64,000 nucleotides of DNA from Nonomuraea africana (GTDB lineage Bacteria; Actinomycetota; Actinomycetes; Streptosporangiales; Streptosporangiaceae), in assembly GCF_014873535.1 (NCBI RefSeq), contig NZ_JADBEF010000001.1, forward strand, positions 3,100,001 through 3,164,000, in the 5' to 3' direction. How positions within the stretch are numbered: position 1 is the stretch's first letter; every line of letters starts with the position of its first letter. The translations under genes were made by a program, and so were the position numbers. Below are positions 15,042-23,747 of the stretch, piece after piece. The notes beneath the pieces are model-generated. The model saw only the letters and a program-made list of their open reading frames with translations, was not told the DNA's origin and did no database searches.

Positions 15042-17205
15042 GGAGAAGGCCTCGCTCACCTCGGGGAGCGACACCTGGCACACCACGCCCGTCGGCGACA
15101 GAGTGCCCGCGCTCACGCTGTCCGACGGACCGCACGGCCTGCGCAGGCAGGCCGAGAGCGCAGACGCCCTCGGCCTCGGCGACAGCGTTCCCGCCACCTG
15201 CTTCCCGCCTGCCGTCGCGCTCGGCTCCTCGTGGGATCCGCGGCTCGCCCACCGGGTGGGCGCGGCGCTGGCCCGCGAGGCGTGCGCCCTCGGGGTGGAC
15301 GTGGTGCTCGGCCCGGGCGTGAACATCAAGCGCTCTCCCTTGTGCGGGCGCACCTTCGAGTACTTCTCCGAGGACCCGCACCTCACCGGCGTGATGGGCG
15401 CGGCCGTCGTCACCGGCATCCAGTCCCTGGGCGTCGGGGCGTGCGTCAAGCACTTCGCGGTCAACAACCAGGAGACCGACCGCATGCGCGTCAGCGCGGA
15501 CGTGGACGAGCAGACCCTGCGCGAGATCTACCTGCCCGCCTTCGAGCGGATCGTGCGCGAGGCGAAGCCGTACACGGTCATGTGCTCCTACAACCGGATC
15601 AACGGTGTCCACGCGAGCCAGAACCGCTGGCTGCTGACCGAGGTGCTGCGCGAGGAGTGGGGCTTCGACGGGCCGGTCATGTCGGACTGGGGCGCCGTCA
15701 ACGACCGCGTCGCGGCGCTCGAGGCGGGCCTCGACCTGGAGATGCCGCCGACCGGGACCGACGAGGAGATCGTCGCGGCCGTGCGCTCGGGCCGCCTGCC
15801 CGAGGCGGTGCTCGACCGCGCGGCCGAACGCCTGCTCGGCCTCGTCCGGCGGGTCGAGGGCAGGGCCACGTTCACCGGCTGGGACGTCGACGCCCACCAC
15901 GAGCTCGCCCGCGAAGCGGCCCGCGCCTCCGCCGTCCTGCTGAAGAACGACGACGACGTCCTGCCGCTGCGCTCCGGCCAGCGGATCGCCGTCGTCGGCG
16001 AGCTCGCCCGCACCCCCCGCTACCAGGGCGGCGGCAGCTCGCACGTGGTGCCCACGCGGCTCGACAGCGCGTGGGAGGCCCTCGGCCGGCCGCCGTTCGC
16101 CGCGGGCTACCGGCTGGACGGGCAGCCAGACGACGACCTCGCGCTCGAGGCGGTGGCGGCCGCGGCCGAGGCGGAGGTGATGCTGGTCTTCCTCGGCCTG
16201 CCCGAGGCCGCCGAGTCGGAGGGCTTCGACCGCACCACCATCGAGCTGCCCGCCGTCCAGGTCTCCCTCCTGCGGAAGGTGGCCGGGGTCTGCCCGAAGG
16301 TGGTCGTCGTGCTGGCCAACGGCGGCGTCGTGTCGGTGGCCGAATGGCAGGACCACGCCTCGGCGATCCTGGAGGGCTGGCTGCTCGGCCAGGCGGGCGG
16401 CGCCGCCCTCGCCGACCTGCTGCTCGGCACGCACAGCCCGTCGGGCCGCCTCGCCGAGACGATCCCCAACCGCCTCGCCGACGTCCCCTCGCACCTGCAC
16501 TTCCCCGGCGGCGACGGGCACGTCCGTTACGGCGAGGGCCGCTACGTCGGCTACCGCCACTACGACACGCTGGACGCCGACGTCGCCTACCCCTTCGGCC
16601 ACGGCCTGACCTACTCGCGGTTCACCTACTCCGACCTGGAGGCCAGGGAGACGGGGGCCGACGAGTGGAGCGTCGAGGTCACCGTCACCAACACGGGTGA
16701 GCGCTTCGCGCACGAGGTCGTCCAGCTGTACGTGGCCTTCGACGAGGAGCGCCCTTCGCGTCCTCGCCACGAACTGCGCGGCTTCGCCAAGGTCGGCCTG
16801 GAGCCGGGAGCCGGCGAACGCGTCCGGTTCACCCTCACCGGCAGGGACCTCGCCCAGTGGTCGGTGTCCCGCAAGGCGTGGAAGGTCGACGCCGGGCCGT
16901 TCACGGTCGAGGTCGGCGCCTCCTCGCGCGACAGCCGGCTGCGGGCCGAGCTGACCTGCCGGGGCGACGGCTACACGGCTCCGCTCGACCGGATGTCCAC
17001 GCTGGGCGAATGGCTCGACCATCCCGAGGGCGGCCGCGCCCTGAAGCAGCTGCTCCAGGGCGCTCCCGGCGTCGAGCGGGCCGACCCTGCCCTGTTCCGG
17101 CTGGCGCTCGGCATCCCGCTGGCCAAGTTCAGCACCTTCGGCATCGGCCTCACCTCCGAGGTGGTGGACCGGCTCGTCGCCGCCGTCCGGGGCGAGGACG
17201 GCTAG
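15022..17205 (+). CDS. GH3 beta-glycosidase with fibronectin III-like tail, cytoplasmic, 727 aa
   Basis: The N-terminal (alpha/beta)8 domain contains KHFAVNN (143-149) and the nucleophile signature VMSDWGA with Asp222. An alpha/beta sandwich domain follows (about 300-520, with LLKNDDDVLPL), then a fibronectin III-like domain (about 545-620, beginning EVTVTNTGE). A C-terminal extension of about 100 residues ends the protein. There is no signal peptide. GH3 enzymes of this layout are beta-glucosidases or beta-xylosidases acting on short oligosaccharides. Translation is coupled to the TetR gene through a 20-base overlap, and the end overlaps the convergent GH1 gene by four bases. Confidence 0.93.
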   Translation: MTDLTLEEKASLTSGSDTWHTTPVGDRVPALTLSDGPHGLRRQAESADALGLGDSVPATCFPPAVALGSSWDPRLAHRVGAALAREACALGVDVVLGPGVNIKRSPLCGRTFEYFSEDPHLTGVMGAAVVTGIQSLGVGACVKHFAVNNQETDRMRVSADVDEQTLREIYLPAFERIVREAKPYTVMCSYNRINGVHASQNRWLLTEVLREEWGFDGPVMSDWGAVNDRVAALEAGLDLEMPPTGTDEEIVAAVRSGRLPEAVLDRAAERLLGLVRRVEGRATFTGWDVDAHHELAREAARASAVLLKNDDDVLPLRSGQRIAVVGELARTPRYQGGGSSHVVPTRLDSAWEALGRPPFAAGYRLDGQPDDDLALEAVAAAAEAEVMLVFLGLPEAAESEGFDRTTIELPAVQVSLLRKVAGVCPKVVVVLANGGVVSVAEWQDHASAILEGWLLGQAGGAALADLLLGTHSPSGRLAETIPNRLADVPSHLHFPGGDGHVRYGEGRYVGYRHYDTLDADVAYPFGHGLTYSRFTYSDLEARETGADEWSVEVTVTNTGERFAHEVVQLYVAFDEERPSRPRHELRGFAKVGLEPGAGERVRFTLTGRDLAQWSVSRKAWKVDAGPFTVEVGASSRDSRLRAELTCRGDGYTAPLDRMSTLGEWLDHPEGGRALKQLLQGAPGVERADPALFRLALGIPLAKFSTFGIGLTSEVVDRLVAAVRGEDG

Positions 17206-18368
17206 CCGAGCCGTCCGGTGCGGGCGATCTCGCCCAGCCAGCGCGCGCTCGGCTTGACGGTGCGCCGGAAGGTCTCCCTGTCCACCGAGACCAGCCCGAA
17301 GGTGGGCGTGTAGGAGCCCCACTCGTAGTTGTCCAGCAGCGACCAGTGCAGGTAGCCGCGGACGTCGGCGCCCTCGGCCATCGCCTCCCGCAGGCCGGCC
17401 AGGGCGCCGCGGGTGTACTCGACACGCTCGGTGTCCTCGGCCGTGGCGATGCCGTTCTCGGTCACGAGGATCGGCACGCCCGGCAGCCGCGCCGCCGTGT
17501 AGCGCACGGCGTTGCCGAGGGCCGCGGGGTAGAACTCCCAGCCGGTGAGCGTACGGTGGGCGCCCTCTGGCACGGGGAGCGCGCCGTCCTCGCCGACGCG
17601 GACCCGGGTGTAGGCCTGCACCCCGATGAAGTCGTCGTCCTTGGCCACCTCGAGGAACCGGTCCTCGCGCGGCCAGGCCCACGCGTCGCTCGCGGCCTGG
17701 GCGCCGCCGGCCGCCTCGAAGTTCTGGTTGGCGATCGTCCAGCCGGACTTCAGCCCCGCCAGCTCCTCGCGGGCGGCGAGGTGCGCGGCCGCGAGAGCGT
17801 CCGCCAGGTCCTCGTCGGGCGGCGGCATGGCGCCGGCGACGCCCTCGGTGCGCGTGTCCTTCCGCATCAGGTTGGCCACCATGGCCAGCAGGTTGGGCTC
17901 GTTGATGGTGCACACCCACTCCACGCCGCCGAGGATCGGCGCCACAGCGCGCACGTAACGCCGGAATCGCGCCACGGCCGCGCCCGACAGCCAGCCGCCG
18001 TCCTGCTGGAACCACAGCGGGCTGGTGAAATGGTGCAGGGTGACCACCGGCGTGATGCCGCGTTCCAGACAGCCGTCGATCACCCGGCGATAGTGCGCCA
18101 AGGCGGCGCGGGAGAACCGCTCCTCCACCGGCTCGACCCGCGCCCACTCGATGCTGAACCGGTAGGAGTTGAAGCCCAGCTCCCGCACGATGTCGAGATC
18201 CTCGGCCCAGCGGTGGTAGCTGTCACAGGCGTCCGCGCTGCGCTCGGCGATGAACGTGCCGGGACGGTTCTCCAGCGCCCACAGGTCGCTGGCGACGTTG
18301 TTCCCCTCGGTCTGGTGAGCGCTTCCCGCCGCTCCCCACAGGAACCCTTCCGGGAATGAGCGTTCCAT
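17202..18368 (-). CDS. GH1 beta-glucosidase-like enzyme, cytoplasmic, 388 aa
   Basis: The N-terminal F-L-W-G-A-A-G-S-A-H-Q-T-E-G segment (from Phe9) is the GH1 entry motif. The acid/base Glu157 lies in TINEPN and the nucleophile Glu304 in VTENG. W-S-L-L-D-N-Y-E-W-G near the C-terminus is the usual aglycone-side motif. At 388 residues it is shorter than most GH1 enzymes (about 440-480) but complete in motifs. No signal peptide is visible. It should hydrolyse imported beta-glucosides alongside the GH3 enzyme. Operator site C is 41 bases upstream of the start. Confidence 0.93.
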   Translation of the reverse strand: MERSFPEGFLWGAAGSAHQTEGNNVASDLWALENRPGTFIAERSADACDSYHRWAEDLDIVRELGFNSYRFSIEWARVEPVEERFSRAALAHYRRVIDGCLERGITPVVTLHHFTSPLWFQQDGGWLSGAAVARFRRYVRAVAPILGGVEWVCTINEPNLLAMVANLMRKDTRTEGVAGAMPPPDEDLADALAAAHLAAREELAGLKSGWTIANQNFEAAGGAQAASDAWAWPREDRFLEVAKDDDFIGVQAYTRVRVGEDGALPVPEGAHRTLTGWEFYPAALGNAVRYTAARLPGVPILVTENGIATAEDTERVEYTRGALAGLREAMAEGADVRGYLHWSLLDNYEWGSYTPTFGLVSVDRETFRRTVKPSARWLGEIARTGRLG

Positions 18369-18409
18369 CCCGCCTGCCCTTCTTCCTGGCGATATGACGA
18401 CAAAAATCT

Positions 18410-18419
18410 ACCACGTGGT
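18410..18419. promoter_or_regulatory. Palindromic operator, site C (ACCACGTGGT)
   Basis: A perfect 10-base palindrome lies upstream of the GH1 gene and is embedded in the same 18-base flank as site B in the opposite orientation. It sits about 40-50 bases before the GH1 start, in the -35/-10 region. It also abuts the end of the AraC remnant on the left-reading strand. Confidence 0.75.
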
Positions 18420-18715
18420 TAGTTTTTGCCCGATCGCCAGGACGGGCAGCCGTCGCCCGTGCTTCTGAACCGGGCGCGGTAGGCCGCGGGAGGCACGCCC
18501 AGCTCGCGGGCGAAGGCCCTGCGCATCGTCTCGGGCGAGCCGAAACCCGACCGGCGGGCGACCACGTCGAGCGGCTGGTCACCCGTCTCCAGGAGGTTCT
18601 TCGCCCGCTCCATGCGGGCCCGCTCGACGTAGCGCGCGGGAGTGGTGCCGAGCTCCTGGCGGAAGAGCCTGGTCAGCTGGCGCACGCTCACCCCCGCCCG
18701 GCCGGCCATCGCCTG
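18419..18715 (-). pseudogene. AraC/GlxA-type regulator, C-terminal HTH remnant
   Basis: About 95 residues contain both helix-turn-helix motifs of an AraC-family regulator: MAGRAGVSVRQLTRLFRQEL and, after RYVERARMERAKNLL, VVARRSGFGSPETMRRAFA. The sequence resembles the end of GlxA-like regulators. The N-terminal class I glutamine-amidotransferase-like domain is absent. The upstream sequence in this frame is the shadow of the MFS gene, so the remnant has no start of its own. It was joined to the MFS gene by a deletion around 18.70-18.75 kb, with a frame difference. Confidence 0.8.
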
Positions 18716-19752
18716 ATGCCCGCTGTCCAGCCTGACGCGGGCAGCATGCGCCGCGCGATCACGGTCGCGGCCGTGGGCCCCGCCATGAAGCCGGCGCCGA
18801 AGACGACGGCGGACAGGAGGGCGGCGCCCGGCCCGGGAGGCATGAGCAGGACGGGAAGGACGCCGAGGAAGACCAGCGCCGCGACGAGCGCGGGCGCGTG
18901 CCCCGCGCGCAGGAGCCCGCACAGATGTCCCCAGACGGTGAGCGTGGCGACGACCGACGCCGCGCCGAGGACGACGAAGAACAGCGCGGCCGTCGACGCG
19001 CCGAGCCCCTGCGACCTCAGCAGCGCGATCACGAAGGTCATGTAGCTGACGTAACCCGCGCCGAACAGGACGTACCAGACGAACGTCGGCCCAAGGTGGC
19101 GGATCTGCGCGGCCGACAGCGTGGCCGCGTGCGGCCCGTTCGCCTCGGGCACCGCCCTGGCGCCGAGCCAGGCGGGCACGAGCGCGATCACGGCCAGCAC
19201 GCCCATGAGCAGCCAGCCCGTCCGCCAGCCCGCGTCGCCCGAGGACAGCGCGGCGGGAACGACCAGGCCCGAGATGATCACACCGATGCCCACGCCGACC
19301 ATGTAGACGGCGACGAGCGAGGCCGAACGGCGCAGCGGGGCGCCGATGGCGACGCGCGAGGCCAGCGCCGAGCCCACGACGAAGGCGACCGCGGTGCTGA
19401 ACCCGCCGGCGAACCGCAGGACGAGCAGGGCGGCCAGTTCCGCGGTCGCCGCCGTCGCGAGCAGCGCGGCACCGCTGACGGCGAGGCTCCACAGGAACGC
19501 GGCCCGGCCACCGCCCTTCCTCGCCCAGAAGGCCGCGCTCGCGGCGCCCAGAAGGTATCCGAGGGCGTTCGCGGTGTTCATGCCGCCTGCCTGGGTGTAG
19601 CTCCAGTGCAGTTCCCTGTGCATGGGCGGCAGCAGCAGCGCGTAGGCGAAGCGGGTGAATCCGAGCGCCACGACCGGTCCCGCGGCCAGGCCCAGCGCGA
19701 CGAGCGTCTGCCGCACCAGGCTCGTCCGCCATTCGGCGGAGATCGCGGTCAT
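18688..19752 (-). pseudogene. MFS transporter (YbfB/YjiJ-like), 3'-truncated
   Basis: The protein begins with a strong AAAGGAGAG site and a normal MFS N-terminus (ALGFTRFAYALLLPPM in TM1, typical of YbfB/YjiJ). About ten membrane segments are intact. After VIARRMLP (end of TM10) the sequence turns into unrelated Trp/Arg-rich residues read from the AraC remnant in the wrong frame and stops. Full members have about 400 residues and 12 helices, so TM11-12 are missing. It may still be translated, but transport is doubtful. The gene and the AraC gene were probably neighbours before the deletion. Confidence 0.78.
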
Positions 19753-19871
19753 GATCTCTCCTTTCGTCGTCTGTCACCCCTCATCAAGTCCGGGGACGCC
19801 GCTTTCCATGGCCGTGGTTCCGGCCGTCCGTCCCTCGGATCCGGCCACGGTCTTTCTGCGATCATGTGGGG

Positions 19872-20564
19872 GTGAACCAGAAGAGACTGAGTCGCCGGGA
19901 GATCTCCGCAGCCGTCACCGACCTGAGCTGGCGCTTTGTGCTGGGGGTCGTGCGCACCTCGGTACCCGTGGCCTCGCTGGCGCAGGCGGCCGCGGTCGCC
20001 GCCCGCGCGGTGGCCGCGGCCGGCGCCGACGGCGAGGGCAGTCTGTCGATCGACCTTCGCGGGGACCGGGCGATCCTGAGCCTGCACTCGCCGGCCACCG
20101 CCTGGGTGACGCCGTTCGAGATCGAGCTCGCCCACCGGATCTCCGCGGCCGTGAGTGAGCTCGGGCTGCGTACCGACGCCGAGGTCGGCGGCCAGGGGCA
20201 GCGGTCGGTCCAACTGGTCGAGATCGCGATCGACGCGCTCGACATCGCCGCGATCCGTCCGTTCTGGAAGGCGGTGATGGGATACGGCGACGAGGCGGGC
20301 AGGTCGGGCGCCGAGGACCCGCTCGTCGATCCCGCCGGTCAGGGTCCGGCGATCTGGTTCCAGCAGATGGAGGCGCCGCGACCGCAGCGCAACCGGATCC
20401 ACCTCGACATCTCGGTTCCGCACGACGAGGCCCCGCAGCGCATCAAGGCCGCGCTGGACGCGGGCGGAACGTTGCTGTCCGACGCCGCCGCGCCCGCCTT
20501 CTGGGTGCTGGCCGACGCGGAGGGCAACGAGGCCTGCGTGACGACGTGGCAGGGCAGGGACTGA
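19872..20564 (+). CDS. Two-domain protein: degenerate pterin dehydratase-like plus VOC, about 230 aa
   Basis: GTG 19872 is chosen because the protein then begins MNQKRLSR; a GTG six bases upstream is possible. Residues 1-105 resemble the pterin-4a-carbinolamine dehydratase fold (W-x-x-V-L-G early and a D-x-x-L-A-H-R-I-like helix), but the catalytic His-His-Pro is not visible. Residues 115-230 are a VOC/glyoxalase-like domain (SVQLVEIAIDALDIAAIRPFW; RIHLDISV; FWVLADAEGNEAC). The metal-binding and catalytic activities are uncertain, and such fusions are annotated as VOC proteins in actinomycetes. No operon partner: the MFS gene is divergent and the SARP gene convergent. Confidence 0.82.
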   Translation: MNQKRLSRREISAAVTDLSWRFVLGVVRTSVPVASLAQAAAVAARAVAAAGADGEGSLSIDLRGDRAILSLHSPATAWVTPFEIELAHRISAAVSELGLRTDAEVGGQGQRSVQLVEIAIDALDIAAIRPFWKAVMGYGDEAGRSGAEDPLVDPAGQGPAIWFQQMEAPRPQRNRIHLDISVPHDEAPQRIKAALDAGGTLLSDAAAPAFWVLADAEGNEACVTTWQGRD

Positions 20565-20657
20565 GCCGTCACCACCCGGGCCGATCAGGGGCCGATCGCG
20601 TGTCCACTCGCCACGGTTTCCACGCCCAGGACGTCTTTTGAGCTGGACTCGGCCCGC

Positions 20658-23555
20658 TCAACCGGCGCCGACGCCAGCGCCTTCTCGCAGGTCTCGCCGC
20701 AGCGTATGGGCGTGGTGCAGGTAGTGCCGGGCGAGAGTGGTGCGGCCCGCCGACCGGTACAGCTCGCCGAGCGTCTGGAACGCGGCGGCCTCTCCGCTCC
20801 TGTCGCCGAGTTGCTGGAAGATCACCAGTGACCGCTCCAGCTGGTCGGAGCCTTGGGACCGGTCCCCGTTGACCGCCTGCAGGCCGCCGAGGTTCTGCAT
20901 GGCGTAGGCCCCGCAGTGCCTGTCGCCGAGCGTCTCGAAGATGCCGAGCGCGCGCTCGTGCACGCGCATCGCCCTGTCGGATTCGGCGGCCAGGCCGTAC
21001 AGGCGCCCCAGCTGCATGGACACGCTGCCTTCACGATGGGCGTCGCCGAGCTCCTCGGCCAGCCGGAGCGCCTGCCCCAGCCACCTCGAGGCCTGGCCGA
21101 GATCCTGCAAGGTCAGGTACACGCGTCCGATCGCCTGCCGCGCGTAGGCCTCGCCGCTCGTGTCGTCCATCGCGAGGAACATGGACAGCGCCTGCCTGAA
21201 GTAGCCGAGCGCCTTGAGGCGGTCGCCGGAGAACTGGCTGGCCGCTCCCAGCCCGCAGATCGAGATGGCCTCGCCGCGCCTGTCACCCAGCTCGTGGAAG
21301 ATCGCGCGTGATCGCCTGAGCATCTCCTCCGCCTCGGCGTACCGATCCTGGTACAGGCACACCTGGGCCAGGCCGCGGAGCATGGCGGCCTCACCGTTGA
21401 GGTCCCCGGCCATGCGCGCGGACTCCAGCGCGATCTGATGGGTGTGTCGCCACTCCTCGAACCGGCAGTGGAGGTCGAAGTAGGGGACGAGCGCCGCGGC
21501 GAGGCCCCACGAGGCCTGCGTCAGCCCGGCGTCGGCGGCCAGCCGTACGGCACCGACCAACGACTCCCGCTCGGCGTCGAGCCACGAGAGAGGGTCGGCG
21601 GTCAGGCGTCCGAAGGTGTCTCCCGCGGGGTCCCATCGGGGCGCCGTCGCGGACGTCAGGCTGAACAGTGTGGTCGGCAGCCGTGCCGAGGCCTGCTCCG
21701 TGGCGCTCATCCACGCGCCGAGCACTCTGGTCAGCGCGTGACGCTCGGCGTCGCCGCCCGCCTTCTCCCTGGCGTTGCAGCGGGCCAGATCGTGCAGCTG
21801 GTAGCGGAGCTGGCCGATGGCGTCCGTGCCCGCCAGCCGCACGAGGTTCACATCCACGAGGGCGTCCACCACGGTCTCGGTCCTGTGGCGGTCCAGGACC
21901 GCGTCGACCACCCAGCCCGGCATGGGTCGCGGGCCGAGCAGGCCCAGCGTCCTGTAGGCGGTGGCCACGTCGTCGGGCAGCTGCCGGTACGTGCGGTCGT
22001 AGGAGTCGCGTACCTCCAGGTCGCCGGCTCTCAGCTCGTCGAGCCGGTTCGCCTCGTCGTCCAGCCGCTGCCGCAGCACGCTCAGCGGCCAGCCGGGCCG
22101 TCCCGCGAGCCTGGCTCCCGCGATCCTGACGGCGAGCGGCAGATAGCCGCACAGGCGCACGATCGTCGCGGCGGCCTCCCTCTCCTCTCGCAGCCGTTCG
22201 ACGCCCACGATCTTCTCCAGGAGCTCCTCGGCCTCGGTGGGTGACAGAACGTCCAGGTCCAGCTGCATCGCGCCGGGCAGCTCCGTGATCCGCCGCCGGC
22301 TCGTCACGAGCACCGCGCAACCGTTGCCGGGCAGCAGCGTCCGCACCTGTGCCGCGTCGGCGGCGTCGTCCAGGAAGACGAGCATGGGGCGTTCCGCCAG
22401 TAAGGAGCGGTACAGGGCGGCACGTTCGTGCGCCGTGGGCGGCAGGTCCTTGTCACCGATCCCGAGCGCGCGCAGCGCCTCCGCCAGGAGCTCGGCCGGG
22501 TCGGCGGGAGCCGGGGCCGTACCGCCGAGGCTGAGGTAGAGCTGCCCCGCGGGATAGTCGGCCCGTACGGCCCGCGCGCAGTGCACGGCGAGCGCCGACT
22601 TGCCCACGCCCGGCGGCCCCACGACCACCGCGATCGTCGGCGGCCCCTCCGGCTGCCGCCCCGCCGCCGCCAGGGCCCGCGACAGGGCGGCGACGGCGTC
22701 GGCTCTCCCCGTGAAGTCGAGGATGTCCGGCGGGAGCTGCTGGGGCGCGACGACGCTTCGTGCGGAGCTCGACTGTGACTGCTGGAGAGCGTTCGCCGCG
22801 GGTACGGCGGGCGGTGACTCTCCCGCGAGGACCGCGGCGTGCACCATGCGCAGGTCGGGCCCTGGCTCGACGCCGAGCTCGTCGACCAGTTGCCGCCTGA
22901 CCGTCTTGTAGGCCTGCAGCGCCTCGGCCTGCCGTCCGCTGCCGTGCAGGGCGAGCATCAGCTGCCGCCAGAGATCCTCCCTGAAGGGATGAACCGTGAC
23001 CAGCTCCCTCAGGTGGCCGATCGCGGCCGCGTACTCCCCTCTCGCCATTCTCATGGCGGCCAGCTCCTCGGTGGCGCCGAACCGCGCCTCCGTGAGCGAG
23101 AGCAGCCTTTCGTCCCACAACGGGCTGGCCGGCAGGTCGCCCAACGGCGTGCCCCGCCAGAGCGCGAGCGCCCTGCGCAGGTGCTCGGACGCCTCCTCGG
23201 CACCGCCCGCCGCCCTCGCCTTGGCGAGCAGGTTCTCGAACAGCAGCGCGTCGAGCTGTTCGACCCCCAGCTCGATCGCATAGCCGGACGGCCTGGCCAG
23301 GATCTGCGCGCCGACCGCGGCGAGGGTTCCCCGCAAGGAGCTGACGTAGGTACGGAGGTTGGCCAGCGCGGACTGCGGACGGCGCTGTGGCCACAGCACC
23401 TCCACGAGCAGATCCGAACTGACCACCCGGTTCGCGTCGAGCAGCAGCGAGGCCAGCAGGACTCGCGGCTTGGTGCCCGCGACGGGAAGTGTTCCCTCCG
23501 GCATCCGGACCAGCAAAGAGCCGAGAACGCTGAAGACAGGCTGATCAACCACCAT
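20658..23555 (-). CDS. SARP/AfsR-family regulator with NB-ARC and TPR domains, 965 aa
   Basis: The domain order is winged-helix DNA-binding domain (1-95, with LANLRTYVSSLR), bacterial transcriptional activation domain (about 100-245), NB-ARC ATPase (about 290-560; P-loop VVGPPGVGKSA and LVFLDDAAD), and at least seven tetratricopeptide repeats (about 640-950). This is the AfsR layout: activation of target promoters at direct repeats, with ATPase and TPR modules tuning activity. ATG 23555 has GAGGAG upstream; an upstream extension is open but unlikely. Codon 385 (22401-22403) is TTA. The gene is divergent from the cell-wall hydrolase genes, which are the obvious candidates for its targets. Confidence 0.9.
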   Translation of the reverse strand: MVVDQPVFSVLGSLLVRMPEGTLPVAGTKPRVLLASLLLDANRVVSSDLLVEVLWPQRRPQSALANLRTYVSSLRGTLAAVGAQILARPSGYAIELGVEQLDALLFENLLAKARAAGGAEEASEHLRRALALWRGTPLGDLPASPLWDERLLSLTEARFGATEELAAMRMARGEYAAAIGHLRELVTVHPFREDLWRQLMLALHGSGRQAEALQAYKTVRRQLVDELGVEPGPDLRMVHAAVLAGESPPAVPAANALQQSQSSSARSVVAPQQLPPDILDFTGRADAVAALSRALAAAGRQPEGPPTIAVVVGPPGVGKSALAVHCARAVRADYPAGQLYLSLGGTAPAPADPAELLAEALRALGIGDKDLPPTAHERAALYRSLLAERPMLVFLDDAADAAQVRTLLPGNGCAVLVTSRRRITELPGAMQLDLDVLSPTEAEELLEKIVGVERLREEREAAATIVRLCGYLPLAVRIAGARLAGRPGWPLSVLRQRLDDEANRLDELRAGDLEVRDSYDRTYRQLPDDVATAYRTLGLLGPRPMPGWVVDAVLDRHRTETVVDALVDVNLVRLAGTDAIGQLRYQLHDLARCNAREKAGGDAERHALTRVLGAWMSATEQASARLPTTLFSLTSATAPRWDPAGDTFGRLTADPLSWLDAERESLVGAVRLAADAGLTQASWGLAAALVPYFDLHCRFEEWRHTHQIALESARMAGDLNGEAAMLRGLAQVCLYQDRYAEAEEMLRRSRAIFHELGDRRGEAISICGLGAASQFSGDRLKALGYFRQALSMFLAMDDTSGEAYARQAIGRVYLTLQDLGQASRWLGQALRLAEELGDAHREGSVSMQLGRLYGLAAESDRAMRVHERALGIFETLGDRHCGAYAMQNLGGLQAVNGDRSQGSDQLERSLVIFQQLGDRSGEAAAFQTLGELYRSAGRTTLARHYLHHAHTLRRDLREGAGVGAG

Positions 23556-23610
23556 GACGCAGGTACTCCTCAATGGAGGCTTGCCGCTGGTTGCTGTGCG
23601 TACTGGAAGC

Positions 23611-23639
23611 TCTTTATACCGATTTCGGATGTTCTTTGT
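23611..23639 (+). promoter_or_regulatory. Direct repeat TCTTTRT with 22-base period, possible SARP site
   Basis: TCTTTAT (23611-23617) and TCTTTGT (23633-23639) are seven-base direct repeats starting 22 bases apart, i.e. two helical turns. Between them lies the small inverted repeat CCGATTTCGG. SARP proteins bind heptamer direct repeats at 11- or 22-base spacing. The pair lies in the divergent gap between the SARP gene and the M23 gene, in an AT-richer patch. Confidence 0.45.
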
Positions 23640-23747
23640 ATGGATTCCTCGCAGTCTTGACCCCCAGCAAGAGCCTTTCGACAGCACCACCGGACAGCAC
23701 ATGGCGCGAGCCGGGCCTTCGTCTCTCGCGCCGCAGAAAGGATCCGC

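Noticed and set aside
14992..18147. A left-reading frame of about 1050 codons opposite GH3
   Set aside because: It is antisense to clearly conserved GH3 and partly GH1 coding sequence, with no recognisable domains.
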